Shown here one piece after another: positions 9,101-17,695 of a stretch of DNA of 64,000 nt; position 1 is the stretch's first letter, and each line of letters opens with the position of its first letter. Source of the stretch: Prorocentrum cordatum (taxonomy: Eukaryota > Sar > Dinophyceae > Prorocentrales > Prorocentraceae); NCBI GenBank assembly GCA_963575745.1, contig CAUYUJ010001336.1:410426-474425 (forward strand), in the 5' to 3' direction. Both the position numbers and the translations under genes were made by a program. Under the pieces are notes generated by a model. The model ran no database searches. It saw nothing but the letters and a program-made list of their open reading frames with translations, and was not told the origin of the DNA.

Positions 9101-12100
9101 ATGGGGCCTGCAGCCCCTGAGGTTGGTGTTCTTGCTGGTGCTTGTTCTCCTTCAAGCACCCCTGCTGCTCTTGCCAACGTCGCGCCATTTGTCGCTGACT
9201 TGTCTGCCTTGCTGCGCCTGTTTCCAGGCGCGAACATTGATATCACCCACTGGGCGGCAGCGCTGTCCCAGGTTGGGATGGGTGCTCGATGTTCTCTTGG
9301 ATCTTTCTCCCGCTCATCAATGCGTGCAATGGACAGGGACGACCCGTACCTTTTGGGGCCGCCTCCCCGCGATCCTTGGCCGTGCCCGCCTGCTCCACCT
9401 CTTGGTCCCCCGCCTGACGGCTTGTCGGCGAGGCGCAGGGAGCGCTGGAGATTGCGGCGCGCGGCGCGGACGCTCGCGCAGTATTCTGTTATTGCGTTGA
9501 ACTGGCTCACTTTGGGTCATCCTAGCCTCGCTCCCGCCGAGGCTCGCGTCCGCGCCACGGTCTCGCCCTGCCAGGAGGGCGTCCGCACCCGTATCGAACG
9601 GTTGTGTCGGATCGCAGTTCGCCTTGCCCGTGGCGGCAAGAGCGACTTAGGTCGAGCCTTCGCCAAGTTCGACTCTACTGAGGTCTCGCTCCATGGCCTG
9701 GCCACCCATGTTGCAGCTTTGGAGGCCTCCTTCACCTCCTCTTCTTCCGTGCCCGCCCCCATGCGGCACTGCCCGACCAGCGCTCCTTCCGTGCCTGGTT
9801 CGCTGGCGTCTGCGGCGGCTTGGGACTCCACCCAGGTCGAGCCCTTCGATTTAAAAGTCAGGGCGTCTCGCATTAAGTGGGATTACTCGCCAGAGTTTGA
9901 TCCCATTCCATTTCTCTCTGACGCTCGAGTCCGCGAAGCGTTCATCAATCCAGAGGAGATGCGGCTCCCGGCGTCAGAGTGGCCTGCTGGCCAAAAGGGG
10001 GCGCGTGTCCATATGGACCGCGCCGAGCTGTGGGCCCTGCTCCAGAAGTGGGATGCCTGCGGCGCCCTGTACCTGACTCCTGCTTCGGACCTCGCCTGGG
10101 ATGAAGCCTGCGGAGCTTTCAGGGTACCGAAGGACAGCGACTTCGACAGGCTGATCCTGAACCCAACGGTCGTGAACAGCCGCTGTGCCTCAATCTCGTC
10201 CAGCACCCAGCGCCTTGGCCAGGGTTTCCTGCTGTGCCGTTTGGGTCTGGCGCCTGGGGAGTGGCTGGCAGTTTCTTGCGACGACCTACGGGAGTTTTAC
10301 TACACTTTCCGCGTTCCTCCCGCGCGCGCCAGGCGTAACGCCCTTCGCGTTCGTCTGCCATCATCCCGCTTCAAGGCCTTTCGAGCCTGGCGCCCCGAGC
10401 TCGAAGGTGTGGACGTCGCGCCTTGCCTCAATGCTCTAGCGATGGGCGACAACATGGCGGTGGAGATTGCCAACTCTGCACATGAAGGCGTCTTGCACAG
10501 CTTCGGGGCCTTGCGGCCTCACGAGCAGGTTGTCCACCGCTCGCCCTTCCCGCGGGGACCGTTTGTCGAGATGCTGAATATTGATGACCATACAGGTTTT
10601 CAGAAGCTCTCGTGGCATGGCTCCGCTCCTCGCCCCGACGACCCCTGTCGTCGTGATCGTGAGGTCTTCGCCGCCTGCGATGCAGGCTACCCGCGCGTGG
10701 GCCTGATTCAGCATCCAGGCAAGCGCGCGCGCGGCGAAACGCACAAGGTGGTGGTGGGCGCCGAGGTGGAAGGGCGCATAGGCATCGTCTGCGCTCCCTT
10801 AGTGCGGACGGTGGCCTTGTGCAGGCTGACCCTGATCCAAATCTACCTCGGCATCACCACACGCTCCCTGTTAGCCTCTCTTGTGGGCTGCTGGGTCCAG
10901 GTGTTCCTCTATCGCCGTCCGATGCTCGCCATCTTCACGCACGTCTACAACTTCCTGTCGCGCCTGGCGACCGAGGAGGGCATTGAATACGACTTGCCTC
11001 CTTATGTTCGCGACGAGCTTTTGGCCTGCACCTTTTTAGCCTTTACGGCTATAACCGACCTTCGGGCGCAGCCTTGCCCCGAGGTGTTCGGTGCGGACGC
11101 GTCTCTCGGCTGGGGGGGCGTTGTCCGCGCTCCTATCAGCCCGCAGCTCTCCGCCGAGCTGTGGCGCAGATCGGAGCACGGGGGGTGGCACACGATCCTG
11201 CACAATCGGAGCCTCCTCGCCGTACTCAGCCGCGGCGTGCCCTTGGGCCCTGAGCTCACCCAACTGCATCGCGACCTGGGGCTCCCGTCTATTGAGCCCC
11301 CCGTCGCGCCGCGTTGGGTCACCGAGCTATCAGAGGCGCTGCGCTTTCGGCTCGCGTACAAATGGGAGTTTCGCATGCCCCGTCACATCAATATCCTTGA
11401 GACAACGGTGTATAAGAGCTTGTGCAAGTACTGCTGTATTCGCCTCCCTGACTCTCGTATCCCCGTTCTCTTGGATTCAAAAGTGGCTTTGGGCGCGACC
11501 GCGCACGGGCGCAGTAGCTCTCCTGGTCTATCTCACGTTCTTTCGACCACTTTGCCCTATGTGATAGGAGGAGGTTTATATATGGGAGGCATGTACGTGC
11601 CTACGGACGTGCACAGGGCCGACGACCCCACGCGGAACCGTGCGGTGAGGCCCCCGTCCCGTGACCCTCCCGCCTGGTTAGTTGAAGCAGAGAGAGGAGA
11701 ATTTACTCGCTTTGATTGCATTGCGTACGCCGACTCCCGCTCGTCATTCCCTACTTGTCTCTGGGGCCGATTTGTTGCGCAGCTTGTGGCTCGAGGCCCC
11801 GAGGGGCTGCTCAGCCACCGCTGGGCGGCCGCCCCCCCCCCCTCGGAGGGCGCGGGGATGGCCGCCGACGCCGCCAGCGACGGCGCCCAGGGGGAGGCAC
11901 CTGACCCCTCGGGCGCCGCCGAGAGCAGCAGTGAAGCTGCTCTCGCCAGCGGAGAGCGTCGCGGGCCTCGCAACGCGCTCTTCGCTGACAGCGAACGGCC
12001 TCTCGCGTCCTCGGCAGACGCCACGCCAAAAGCGTCTGCCTCCGCGGAGGGCGGCTCGCCCGGCCCCGACCCTGGCGCCGCCAGCGCAGGATCGGCTCCC

Positions 12101-15100
12101 CAGGCCGCCAAGCGTGCTCCGCCACTGGCCCTCCGCTCCAAGGCCGCGGCGGCCCCTCCGCCTGCTATCGGGGTGGGCTCGTCGCGCGTCGGCTCGCGGG
12201 AAGCGCCAAAGGGGGCCTCAGCAGCTACCCCCCGCACCTTCCAGCGAGCGGCCAGGGTGAGCGCCTCTCGCCAACTGCTTGGCGTAGTGGACGGGGCCTC
12301 GCGCGGCACAATTGAGGCCGCCTTCAGGCGCCAGTCCCTAGTCTACCATCCAGACAGGACTCCCGCGCACCTGGGCGCCGACGAGCGAGCAGCCCGCGCG
12401 CTGAAGTGGAAGCAGCTCTGTGACGCCAAGTCAGTGTTGCTCCAGGCCGTCTCGCAGGCCGCCGCGCCGCCCGATGTTCCTAGCACGGGCGGCGACGGCC
12501 CTGCCGCCCGCGCCTACGCCCGGGCCAAGGCGGCAGGAAAGGGCGCCCGCAAGGGCAAGCTGGCTCCAGGGTCGACCATGGCCCTTCAGGCACTCGAAGA
12601 GGCGGTCTCCTCGCGGGTCGCCCTTGCGAGCGCCGAGCTGGCCCCTCGGGCTGCCCTCCCCGCCTCGGGCGCGCCTCTCCCGAGGGGCGGGGTTTCGTCT
12701 GCCCTCGCGACGCGGGCGGCTGAGTCGGATGCCATCCTCGTCTCCGCCGTGTCGCGCGGCCGCGTGGAGCTCGACGCACTCCGCACCGCGCGTGCCGACG
12801 CCACCAGGCGCACGGTGCAGGCTCCTGCACGCGGCGAAGGAGAGCGTGCCGTCGCTCGTGCCGAGCTCGCGGAAGGGATGGCCGATCGCGCCTACTTCCG
12901 ACGCGTGCGCGAGGCCGCCAGTCGAGAGGCCGCGGGCTTGCCGCGCACTGCTCCCGTCCAGCTGGGTCGGGATTGGCGCAAAACCTTGCGCGCCGTCCTG
13001 CACAACGCTGAGGTCTCGACGGGCCTCGCCATCGCAGAACGTGCCGCTCGTGCTGGGGACGCACCCGCGTCGTCCACTGGCCGCTCCTTGGCCGAGGTGG
13101 AGGCTGAGGACCCGCGCGCCTTGGCAAGGCCCGCCGACGACCCTGCGTCCAGCTTCAGCCGTCGTGAGCGGCGCGCGGTCCGCGCCCGCCTGGGCCCGCG
13201 GGATGAAGCGGTCGAGGACCAGCCCAACCGCGGTGGTCACGCGCCGCACTCCGCCTCGCGCACGGGCGCCGCGCGCACCAGGCGCGCCGCCAGGCAGCGG
13301 CGGGCTTCGATGGCGGCGCTCCCCGCCCCTGAGGGGGGGGCCGCCACGGCGCCTGGCCGCAGGGCGCGTCGCACTGCCAATGCGCGCCGCTGGGCAGGCG
13401 CGGCACGCCCCAGCTCCGCCGCGGGAGTGGGCTCCCCACCGCGGAGCCGCAGCCCTGCCCGCAGCCGTACGCGGTCTCCAAACCCGTACGGGACCGACCG
13501 CACCTCTCCCTCGGGGGGCTGCTCGTCGCCTCCCGTCGACGGCCCGATCTCGCCCGAGGAGCCGTCGGAGCCGCCTGCGGGGGAGGCATCGGAGGGCCCG
13601 CACACTCCTGACGGGTCCCCGCCCGCGAGCGTTCGCAGCCGCTCGAGAGCGGAGCCCGCGTGCGACGAGGACTCTCCGACGGAGCTCGAGGACGTCGTGC
13701 TGAGTGCCCTCGCAGACTCCTCGATGGACCTCGAGCGCGTCGTGGCGGGCCTGAACCCCGAGGTCCTCCGCCGCCTGCAGGCGGCCTTCCCTCGCCGCTC
13801 GGGGGCCTCTCCGCCCGCCGCTCGCGCCTCGGTTCGCAGTCGCTCTCGGGGCCGCGGCACGCGTGTAGGCTCCGAGACTCCGCGGCCCGTGCCCCCGCCG
13901 CCGCCGCCGCCCCCTCACCACTCTGGTGGGCGTGCGGCGTCGCGATCCCGCGCGTCGACCGCAGGCCAGGGGCTTAGTCGGGCCGTCGCGCGCGGCTCCT
14001 CTCGCGCGCCTTCGCGTCAGGCGACGTCGCCTCGGCGTCGCGAGGTGCGCTCCCCTCGAGTCGCTCCGAAGCGGCGCCCGAGCCCCGCTACTGCGCAGCG
14101 GCCAGCCACGTCCCGCCATGGTGCGAGCTCGGGCGACGCCCACGCAGGCAGCTCCCGCGCGGACTCCGCTGCTCAGGCCCCTCAGTCTTCGGTAGGCACG
14201 CGCTCCTCCAGCGATGCTGTTGCGGCCCCGCAGGGCGGAGGGCGTGCCGCCGAGGAAAGGGGGTCTTCGAGCGGCCCCGCGCCTGGCCGAGATTCAGGGC
14301 ACGAGCTGCATCCCAGCGGCTCCCACAGCGGCGACGCTGGGAGCGCCGCGGCTGCAGCCTTCGCAGCGCGGCGCACGGCCTCCGCGGCCGTTGAGCAGCC
14401 CTTGCCTCCAGGGGCCGCCACCGCCCTAGCGTGGCGTCTCAACCTCGGCGGTGAGAAGGTCACAGTGGTGAGGTGGGGACCCGCCTTGCAAGCTGCCTTC
14501 CAGAGCGCGGCGTCGTGGCTGAGGTCTTTCGCACCCGCAGGGGCCGCCGAGCCCGAGGGCAGAGATGACCTGCACTGCCTCCTGCAGGCCCTGCACGCCT
14601 ATAAGCGCCTGTTTCAGACAGGCGGCGCCGAGCCGATCGACGAAGCCTCGTGGTTGCATCCTTACGTGGCCGCCGTCGAGCCCGAGGCTATCCCCGCGGG
14701 CGCTGACCTCCAAGCCATGGGGGCGGGCGCCATCCGTGGCATCGGGCTCGGCTCAAAGATCGAGCACAGGAGGCGCGCGGGCAAGTTGGCCTGCCTTTTC
14801 GACCTTCTGTACCACGTGCAGGACGGTCACGGCGCCATCCCAGCAGCGCTGTGGGGATCTCATTCCCCTCCGTCCGAGATCCTCGACGCGTTCGCGGAGG
14901 TGGTGCCCGTTCCACATCATTCGGGCCTCACGTCCTCGGCAGCTCGTTCCGAGCTCGCCGAATCGGCCGCAGCTGCGCGCGCCGAGCCGCGCCCGCCCTT
15001 TGACTGGGCGACCCTCGAGGGAGGGGGCGCTCTGCCCGCCGAGATCGAAGCAGGGGCTCGCCGTGCTCACCGTAACATGGGCGGATCCTTCACCTCGGCG

Positions 15101-16354
15101 CGGGCGATGCTGGCGGAGGCGTCGGGGTTCGAGACCGACGGGCGGGACACCCTCGTTCCGCCCTTCTACGCGTCCAGGAGCAGGAGGGCCGCCACGCTGA
15201 TCAGCTCTCCCAGCCCTGGCCGCCCTGCGCTCATCCTGTGGTGCGTCTGCGGCCTCTGCATCTCTCTGGGAGCCGCGGCGCCGACCGCAGGCCAAGGGCT
15301 TAGTCGGGCTGCGCCTTCCGCGCCCGCTCGCCCTCCGCGCACTCCCTTCGTGCGCGATTCTCACCTCACCTCCGCGTATCTCGATCGTCGCTCGAGATCG
15401 ATTGATGCGTTCGAACTGTGGTTAGCAGAACACACTGGCGTGCCGCCCGCCACTCTTTACCGTAGCGGGATACTTCTCGCCCGCTTCCTCGCGACCTTCG
15501 GCGTGTGGCTTCATGATGCAGGTTTCCCTCATTATATTCTGGTTCATGCCATCTTGGGAATCCAGAGCGCTCATCCGCATTGGAAGGCCTTTCTAACAGA
15601 AGCTTGGGACGTAGCGAAACAATGGAAGCTCGCGGAGCCGCCAAAGCTCCGCCCGCCCTTACCTCGCGCTCTGCTGCGCGCTATGGTCGGTCTCTGTTTC
15701 GCCTGGGACTGGCCTGTGATGGCGGCCTTGCTGCTCATGGGCTTTACGATGTTCCTCAGGCCTGGCGAGCTGCTGGCGTCACGCCGCTGTGACTTGTCGC
15801 TTCCTTGCGACCGCCTCGAAGTTGAAGGGGATGCTTTTCTCTCGATTCTTGTTCCAAAGACCAGGAGAACGTACCCGACGCAGCATGCTCGCTGCTCCGA
15901 TCGGGGCACGGTGAAGATTCTGAATCAAGTGTTTGGGCGGTTGGCTTCCACCGATCCTCTCGCCCCTTTCGGTGCGAGCGGCTTCCGTACTCGGTGGAAT
16001 CATTTGCTTTCGGCCCTGGGCGTCCCTCTTGCCAAAGCGGGTCAGGGGCTCAACCTGACGCCCGCATGTCTGCGGGGCTCTGGCGCAACAGACTTCTATA
16101 TCGCTACGGAAGACGTCCCTCGCGTCTTCTGGCGGGGGCGTTGGCGTCAGGCTTCCAGTGCTGAGCGCTACCTGCAAGCCGCCGCCGCTTCCACAGTTCT
16201 TGCTGCGCTGCCCGTGCCCGCACGGGCGCGGATCCTGTTCTTCGCCACCGCCAGCGACCGCCTTGTCGCTTCATTTCTCCAAGTCGGCCCCGCCGCTTGG
16301 CCTGCCCTACTTGCGGCCGCCCGCCGAAACCTTGTCACTTCGCAAGGTCCTTGA
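9101..16354 (+). CDS. pol: Pol polyprotein: RT, RNase H, J-domain, RS-rich region, tyrosine recombinase
   Basis: The frame is open from 6785, but protein-like sequence begins near the ATG at 9101, giving 2417 residues. RT: motif A with Asp394/395 (CDDLREFYYTF), motif B near residue 448 (MGDNMAVE), motif C Asp495/496 (LNIDDH). RNase H: Asp666 (GADASLGWGG), Glu767, Asp792 and the HRADDPTR motif with Asp841. Residues 1054-1117 form a DnaJ-type J-domain with HPD at 1083-1085. Residues about 1440-1690 are Ser/Arg-rich with SRSPARSRTRSP. A hydrophobic stretch lies near 2043-2057. The tyrosine recombinase occupies about 2100-2400: Arg2220 (FLRPGELL), Arg2325 (ACLRGSGAT, the usual box-II His replaced by Ala), Trp2348 and Tyr2357 (ERYLQ). 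RT, RNase H and recombinase match the DIRS order; the J-domain is exceptional. Confidence 0.88.
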   Translation: MGPAAPEVGVLAGACSPSSTPAALANVAPFVADLSALLRLFPGANIDITHWAAALSQVGMGARCSLGSFSRSSMRAMDRDDPYLLGPPPRDPWPCPPAPPLGPPPDGLSARRRERWRLRRAARTLAQYSVIALNWLTLGHPSLAPAEARVRATVSPCQEGVRTRIERLCRIAVRLARGGKSDLGRAFAKFDSTEVSLHGLATHVAALEASFTSSSSVPAPMRHCPTSAPSVPGSLASAAAWDSTQVEPFDLKVRASRIKWDYSPEFDPIPFLSDARVREAFINPEEMRLPASEWPAGQKGARVHMDRAELWALLQKWDACGALYLTPASDLAWDEACGAFRVPKDSDFDRLILNPTVVNSRCASISSSTQRLGQGFLLCRLGLAPGEWLAVSCDDLREFYYTFRVPPARARRNALRVRLPSSRFKAFRAWRPELEGVDVAPCLNALAMGDNMAVEIANSAHEGVLHSFGALRPHEQVVHRSPFPRGPFVEMLNIDDHTGFQKLSWHGSAPRPDDPCRRDREVFAACDAGYPRVGLIQHPGKRARGETHKVVVGAEVEGRIGIVCAPLVRTVALCRLTLIQIYLGITTRSLLASLVGCWVQVFLYRRPMLAIFTHVYNFLSRLATEEGIEYDLPPYVRDELLACTFLAFTAITDLRAQPCPEVFGADASLGWGGVVRAPISPQLSAELWRRSEHGGWHTILHNRSLLAVLSRGVPLGPELTQLHRDLGLPSIEPPVAPRWVTELSEALRFRLAYKWEFRMPRHINILETTVYKSLCKYCCIRLPDSRIPVLLDSKVALGATAHGRSSSPGLSHVLSTTLPYVIGGGLYMGGMYVPTDVHRADDPTRNRAVRPPSRDPPAWLVEAERGEFTRFDCIAYADSRSSFPTCLWGRFVAQLVARGPEGLLSHRWAAAPPPSEGAGMAADAASDGAQGEAPDPSGAAESSSEAALASGERRGPRNALFADSERPLASSADATPKASASAEGGSPGPDPGAASAGSAPQAAKRAPPLALRSKAAAAPPPAIGVGSSRVGSREAPKGASAATPRTFQRAARVSASRQLLGVVDGASRGTIEAAFRRQSLVYHPDRTPAHLGADERAARALKWKQLCDAKSVLLQAVSQAAAPPDVPSTGGDGPAARAYARAKAAGKGARKGKLAPGSTMALQALEEAVSSRVALASAELAPRAALPASGAPLPRGGVSSALATRAAESDAILVSAVSRGRVELDALRTARADATRRTVQAPARGEGERAVARAELAEGMADRAYFRRVREAASREAAGLPRTAPVQLGRDWRKTLRAVLHNAEVSTGLAIAERAARAGDAPASSTGRSLAEVEAEDPRALARPADDPASSFSRRERRAVRARLGPRDEAVEDQPNRGGHAPHSASRTGAARTRRAARQRRASMAALPAPEGGAATAPGRRARRTANARRWAGAARPSSAAGVGSPPRSRSPARSRTRSPNPYGTDRTSPSGGCSSPPVDGPISPEEPSEPPAGEASEGPHTPDGSPPASVRSRSRAEPACDEDSPTELEDVVLSALADSSMDLERVVAGLNPEVLRRLQAAFPRRSGASPPAARASVRSRSRGRGTRVGSETPRPVPPPPPPPPHHSGGRAASRSRASTAGQGLSRAVARGSSRAPSRQATSPRRREVRSPRVAPKRRPSPATAQRPATSRHGASSGDAHAGSSRADSAAQAPQSSVGTRSSSDAVAAPQGGGRAAEERGSSSGPAPGRDSGHELHPSGSHSGDAGSAAAAAFAARRTASAAVEQPLPPGAATALAWRLNLGGEKVTVVRWGPALQAAFQSAASWLRSFAPAGAAEPEGRDDLHCLLQALHAYKRLFQTGGAEPIDEASWLHPYVAAVEPEAIPAGADLQAMGAGAIRGIGLGSKIEHRRRAGKLACLFDLLYHVQDGHGAIPAALWGSHSPPSEILDAFAEVVPVPHHSGLTSSAARSELAESAAAARAEPRPPFDWATLEGGGALPAEIEAGARRAHRNMGGSFTSARAMLAEASGFETDGRDTLVPPFYASRSRRAATLISSPSPGRPALILWCVCGLCISLGAAAPTAGQGLSRAAPSAPARPPRTPFVRDSHLTSAYLDRRSRSIDAFELWLAEHTGVPPATLYRSGILLARFLATFGVWLHDAGFPHYILVHAILGIQSAHPHWKAFLTEAWDVAKQWKLAEPPKLRPPLPRALLRAMVGLCFAWDWPVMAALLLMGFTMFLRPGELLASRRCDLSLPCDRLEVEGDAFLSILVPKTRRTYPTQHARCSDRGTVKILNQVFGRLASTDPLAPFGASGFRTRWNHLLSALGVPLAKAGQGLNLTPACLRGSGATDFYIATEDVPRVFWRGRWRQASSAERYLQAAAASTVLAALPVPARARILFFATASDRLVASFLQVGPAAWPALLAAARRNLVTSQGP
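12260..12450 (+). other. J-domain coding segment inside pol
   Basis: Encodes SRQLLGVVDGASRGTIEAAF, then helix II ending in YHPDRTP and a helix III with QLCDAKSVLLQ. This follows the canonical J-domain plan: LGV, A-S...I..A(Y/F)R, HPD, and an A..VL helix. HPD codons are at 12347-12355. In known J-proteins this loop stimulates Hsp70 ATPase. It lies between RNase H and the RS-rich region. Confidence 0.85.
13956..15309 (+). repeat. 28-bp repeat pair within pol
   Basis: 13956-13983 and 15282-15309 share 27 of 28 bases. Both copies fall in the same frame and encode TAGQGLSR. The flanking sequence is different, so this is a short dispersed insert-like repeat and not a domain duplication. Confidence 0.85.
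14192..14253 (+). repeat. Dispersed ~62-bp repeat, copy 2 (inside pol)
   Basis: Second copy of the repeat at 8955-9016. Here it is translated in the pol frame as RSSSDAVAAPQGG, whereas copy 1 would encode that peptide in a different frame. Confidence 0.85.
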
Positions 16355-16365
16355 GCACGGGTATG

Positions 16366-16523
16366 GCTGCCTCGCCGTCGTCGGCGAGCAGGCGGTCTCC
16401 CCCGCCTGACGCGCGGCGCCCCGGCACGAGCGCGCGGGACGGGCCTGCCCATTTTGGGCCGCCCCGCGCGCGCGAGCCGCGGCCGCGCTCGGAGACAGCT
16501 CGCTAGCGCGCGAGCGGGAGAAT
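16366..16523 (+). repeat. Split direct repeat B1
   Basis: 158 bp, identical to B2 at 16612-16769. It starts 12 bp after the pol stop codon. It contains two perfect inverted repeats: a 7-bp stem at 16371-16388 (CTCGCCG/CGGCGAG) and a 9-bp stem with arms at 16430-16438 and 16463-16471. Its last base is the first base of A2. Confidence 0.95.
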
Positions 16524-16577
16524 GCCTCTTCTATTCTCTGTGAGCAAGCTCCTGCTGTCTCCGCAGCTTCTCTGCCC
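16523..16577 (+). repeat. Split direct repeat A2
   Basis: 55 bp identical to A1. The B1/A2 junction GGGAGAAT-GCCTCTT is what a circularised B-A joint would look like, consistent with the circular-intermediate model for Ngaro/PAT elements. Confidence 0.95.
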
Positions 16578-16611
16578 CCCTCCCTCCTCTCCCAATCTAA
16601 GGCTGATGGGC

Positions 16612-16769
16612 GCTGCCTCGCCGTCGTCGGCGAGCAGGCGGTCTCCCCCGCCTGACGCGCGGCGCCCCGGCACGAGCGCGCGGGACGGGCCTGCCCATTT
16701 TGGGCCGCCCCGCGCGCGCGAGCCGCGGCCGCGCTCGGAGACAGCTCGCTAGCGCGCGAGCGGGAGAAT
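16612..16769 (+). repeat. Split direct repeat B2, right end of the element
   Basis: Identical to B1. It ends in GGGAGAAT and is followed directly by AATCATCATCC microsatellite sequence, which fixes the right boundary. Confidence 0.95.
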
Positions 16770-16802
16770 AATCATCATCCTCATCATCCTCATCATCATT
16801 AC

Positions 16803-16840
<38 letters not shown>

Positions 16841-16890
16841 GCAGCACAAGCAGCATCATCGTTACCATCATCATCAGCAGCAGTAGCAGC
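16770..16890 (+). repeat. CAT/ATC microsatellite, right half of the insertion target
   Basis: CAT units interrupted by CAG and CCT. Continues the repeat type that stops at 6273. Confidence 0.85.
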
Positions 16891-17299
16891 AACAGCTGCA
16901 TCTTGCGTCGCGGCGGCGGCCCTCATCCTCCTCCTGATTGTCCTGTGCTCACCTGCTCGATCCATCTTCACTCTATTCGCACTGATCGCCGCTTCCCCTC
17001 ATCATTCCTTTTTCCTTCTCCTACTGTTCTTCTCAGCTGCCCTCTCCGTCCCCTTGCGTTGTCGTGCTGCGGTAGCGCTCCTCGCGTTCATCCTCCTCCT
17101 CCGTTTTCCACATCTCGCGCTGCCCGCTGCAGCTGCCTCCATCTCCGCTCTTGCAAACAAGTCTTCCCTGCCACACCCCCAGACGCGTCGGTAGGGTGGG
17201 CCAGGCGTTTCGCTTGAGACTTCCCCACCGCTTCACAATTCCTGCGATCCTGAAGATTGAAAGAGGCAACAGCTGTACTGATGAAAGAGGCCGGTGTCA

Positions 17300-17505
17300 A
17301 ATGAAGCTCTCGCCTCAGCGCCGCGCGCATTCGTTCTAACGGTTCGCAGCAGCTACGATGGTGGAGGGGTGTGTTTTTTCAAAACGAAGTTCCCGCCTCA
17401 GCGCCGCGTATTTGCGAGGAACAAGCACAGGTAAGTTTCAAAATTGAGTTCTCGCCTTTGCGCTGCGCGCATTCGTTCCAACAGTTCGAACAGCTACCAA
17501 GATGA
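17300..17505 (+). repeat. Three diverged ~60-bp repeats
   Basis: Units at about 17300-17361, 17381-17420 (partial) and 17440-17503 share CTCGCCT..GCGC.GCGCGCATTCGTT followed by an AGCTAC motif. Non-coding in appearance. The 16890-17300 stretch holds nothing I recognise. Confidence 0.6.
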
Positions 17506-17695
17506 AAACGGCTTTTAAACAAAATAGAGTCCGCGTTGGAGGCTTGCTTAATAATAATATCTAACAGTTGCTTGGGCTGAGAGCTATTGCGCTGGCCTTA
17601 CGGCCTGTGCCGCCGACCCTGGAGGCATCGGCTCTCGAGAGAAACGGGGGGGAGAGGGCGGGGAGGAGGAGGAGACGGAGGAGTGAAGGAGCCCA

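Larger units (their letters stand above)
6274..16769 (+). mobile_element. Ngaro/PAT-type tyrosine-recombinase retrotransposon, apparently intact
   Basis: The element has the split-direct-repeat order A1 - ORFs - B1 - A2 - B2. A1 (6274-6328) equals A2 (16523-16577) over 55 bp, and B1 (16366-16523) equals B2 (16612-16769) over 158 bp, with no mismatch in either pair. B1 and A2 share a single T, the likely crossover base, which also starts A1 and ends B2. Inside are a small membrane-protein ORF, gag, and a pol with RT, RNase H and a C-terminal tyrosine recombinase. Split repeats plus RT-RNase H-recombinase define the PAT/Ngaro branch of the DIRS order. Identical repeats and an open pol argue for recent insertion. 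GC content is far above that of the flanks. Confidence 0.9.

Noticed and set aside
12431-14143. 570-codon minus-strand open frame
   Set aside because: Arg/Gly/Ala-rich reverse shadow of the GC-rich pol gene without motifs.
13926-15303. GT...TTAG introns around the two TAGQGLSR repeats
   Set aside because: Possible intron lengths (52 and 63 nt) differ in phase and the 5' parts are unrelated; removal would break the pol frame at the first site.
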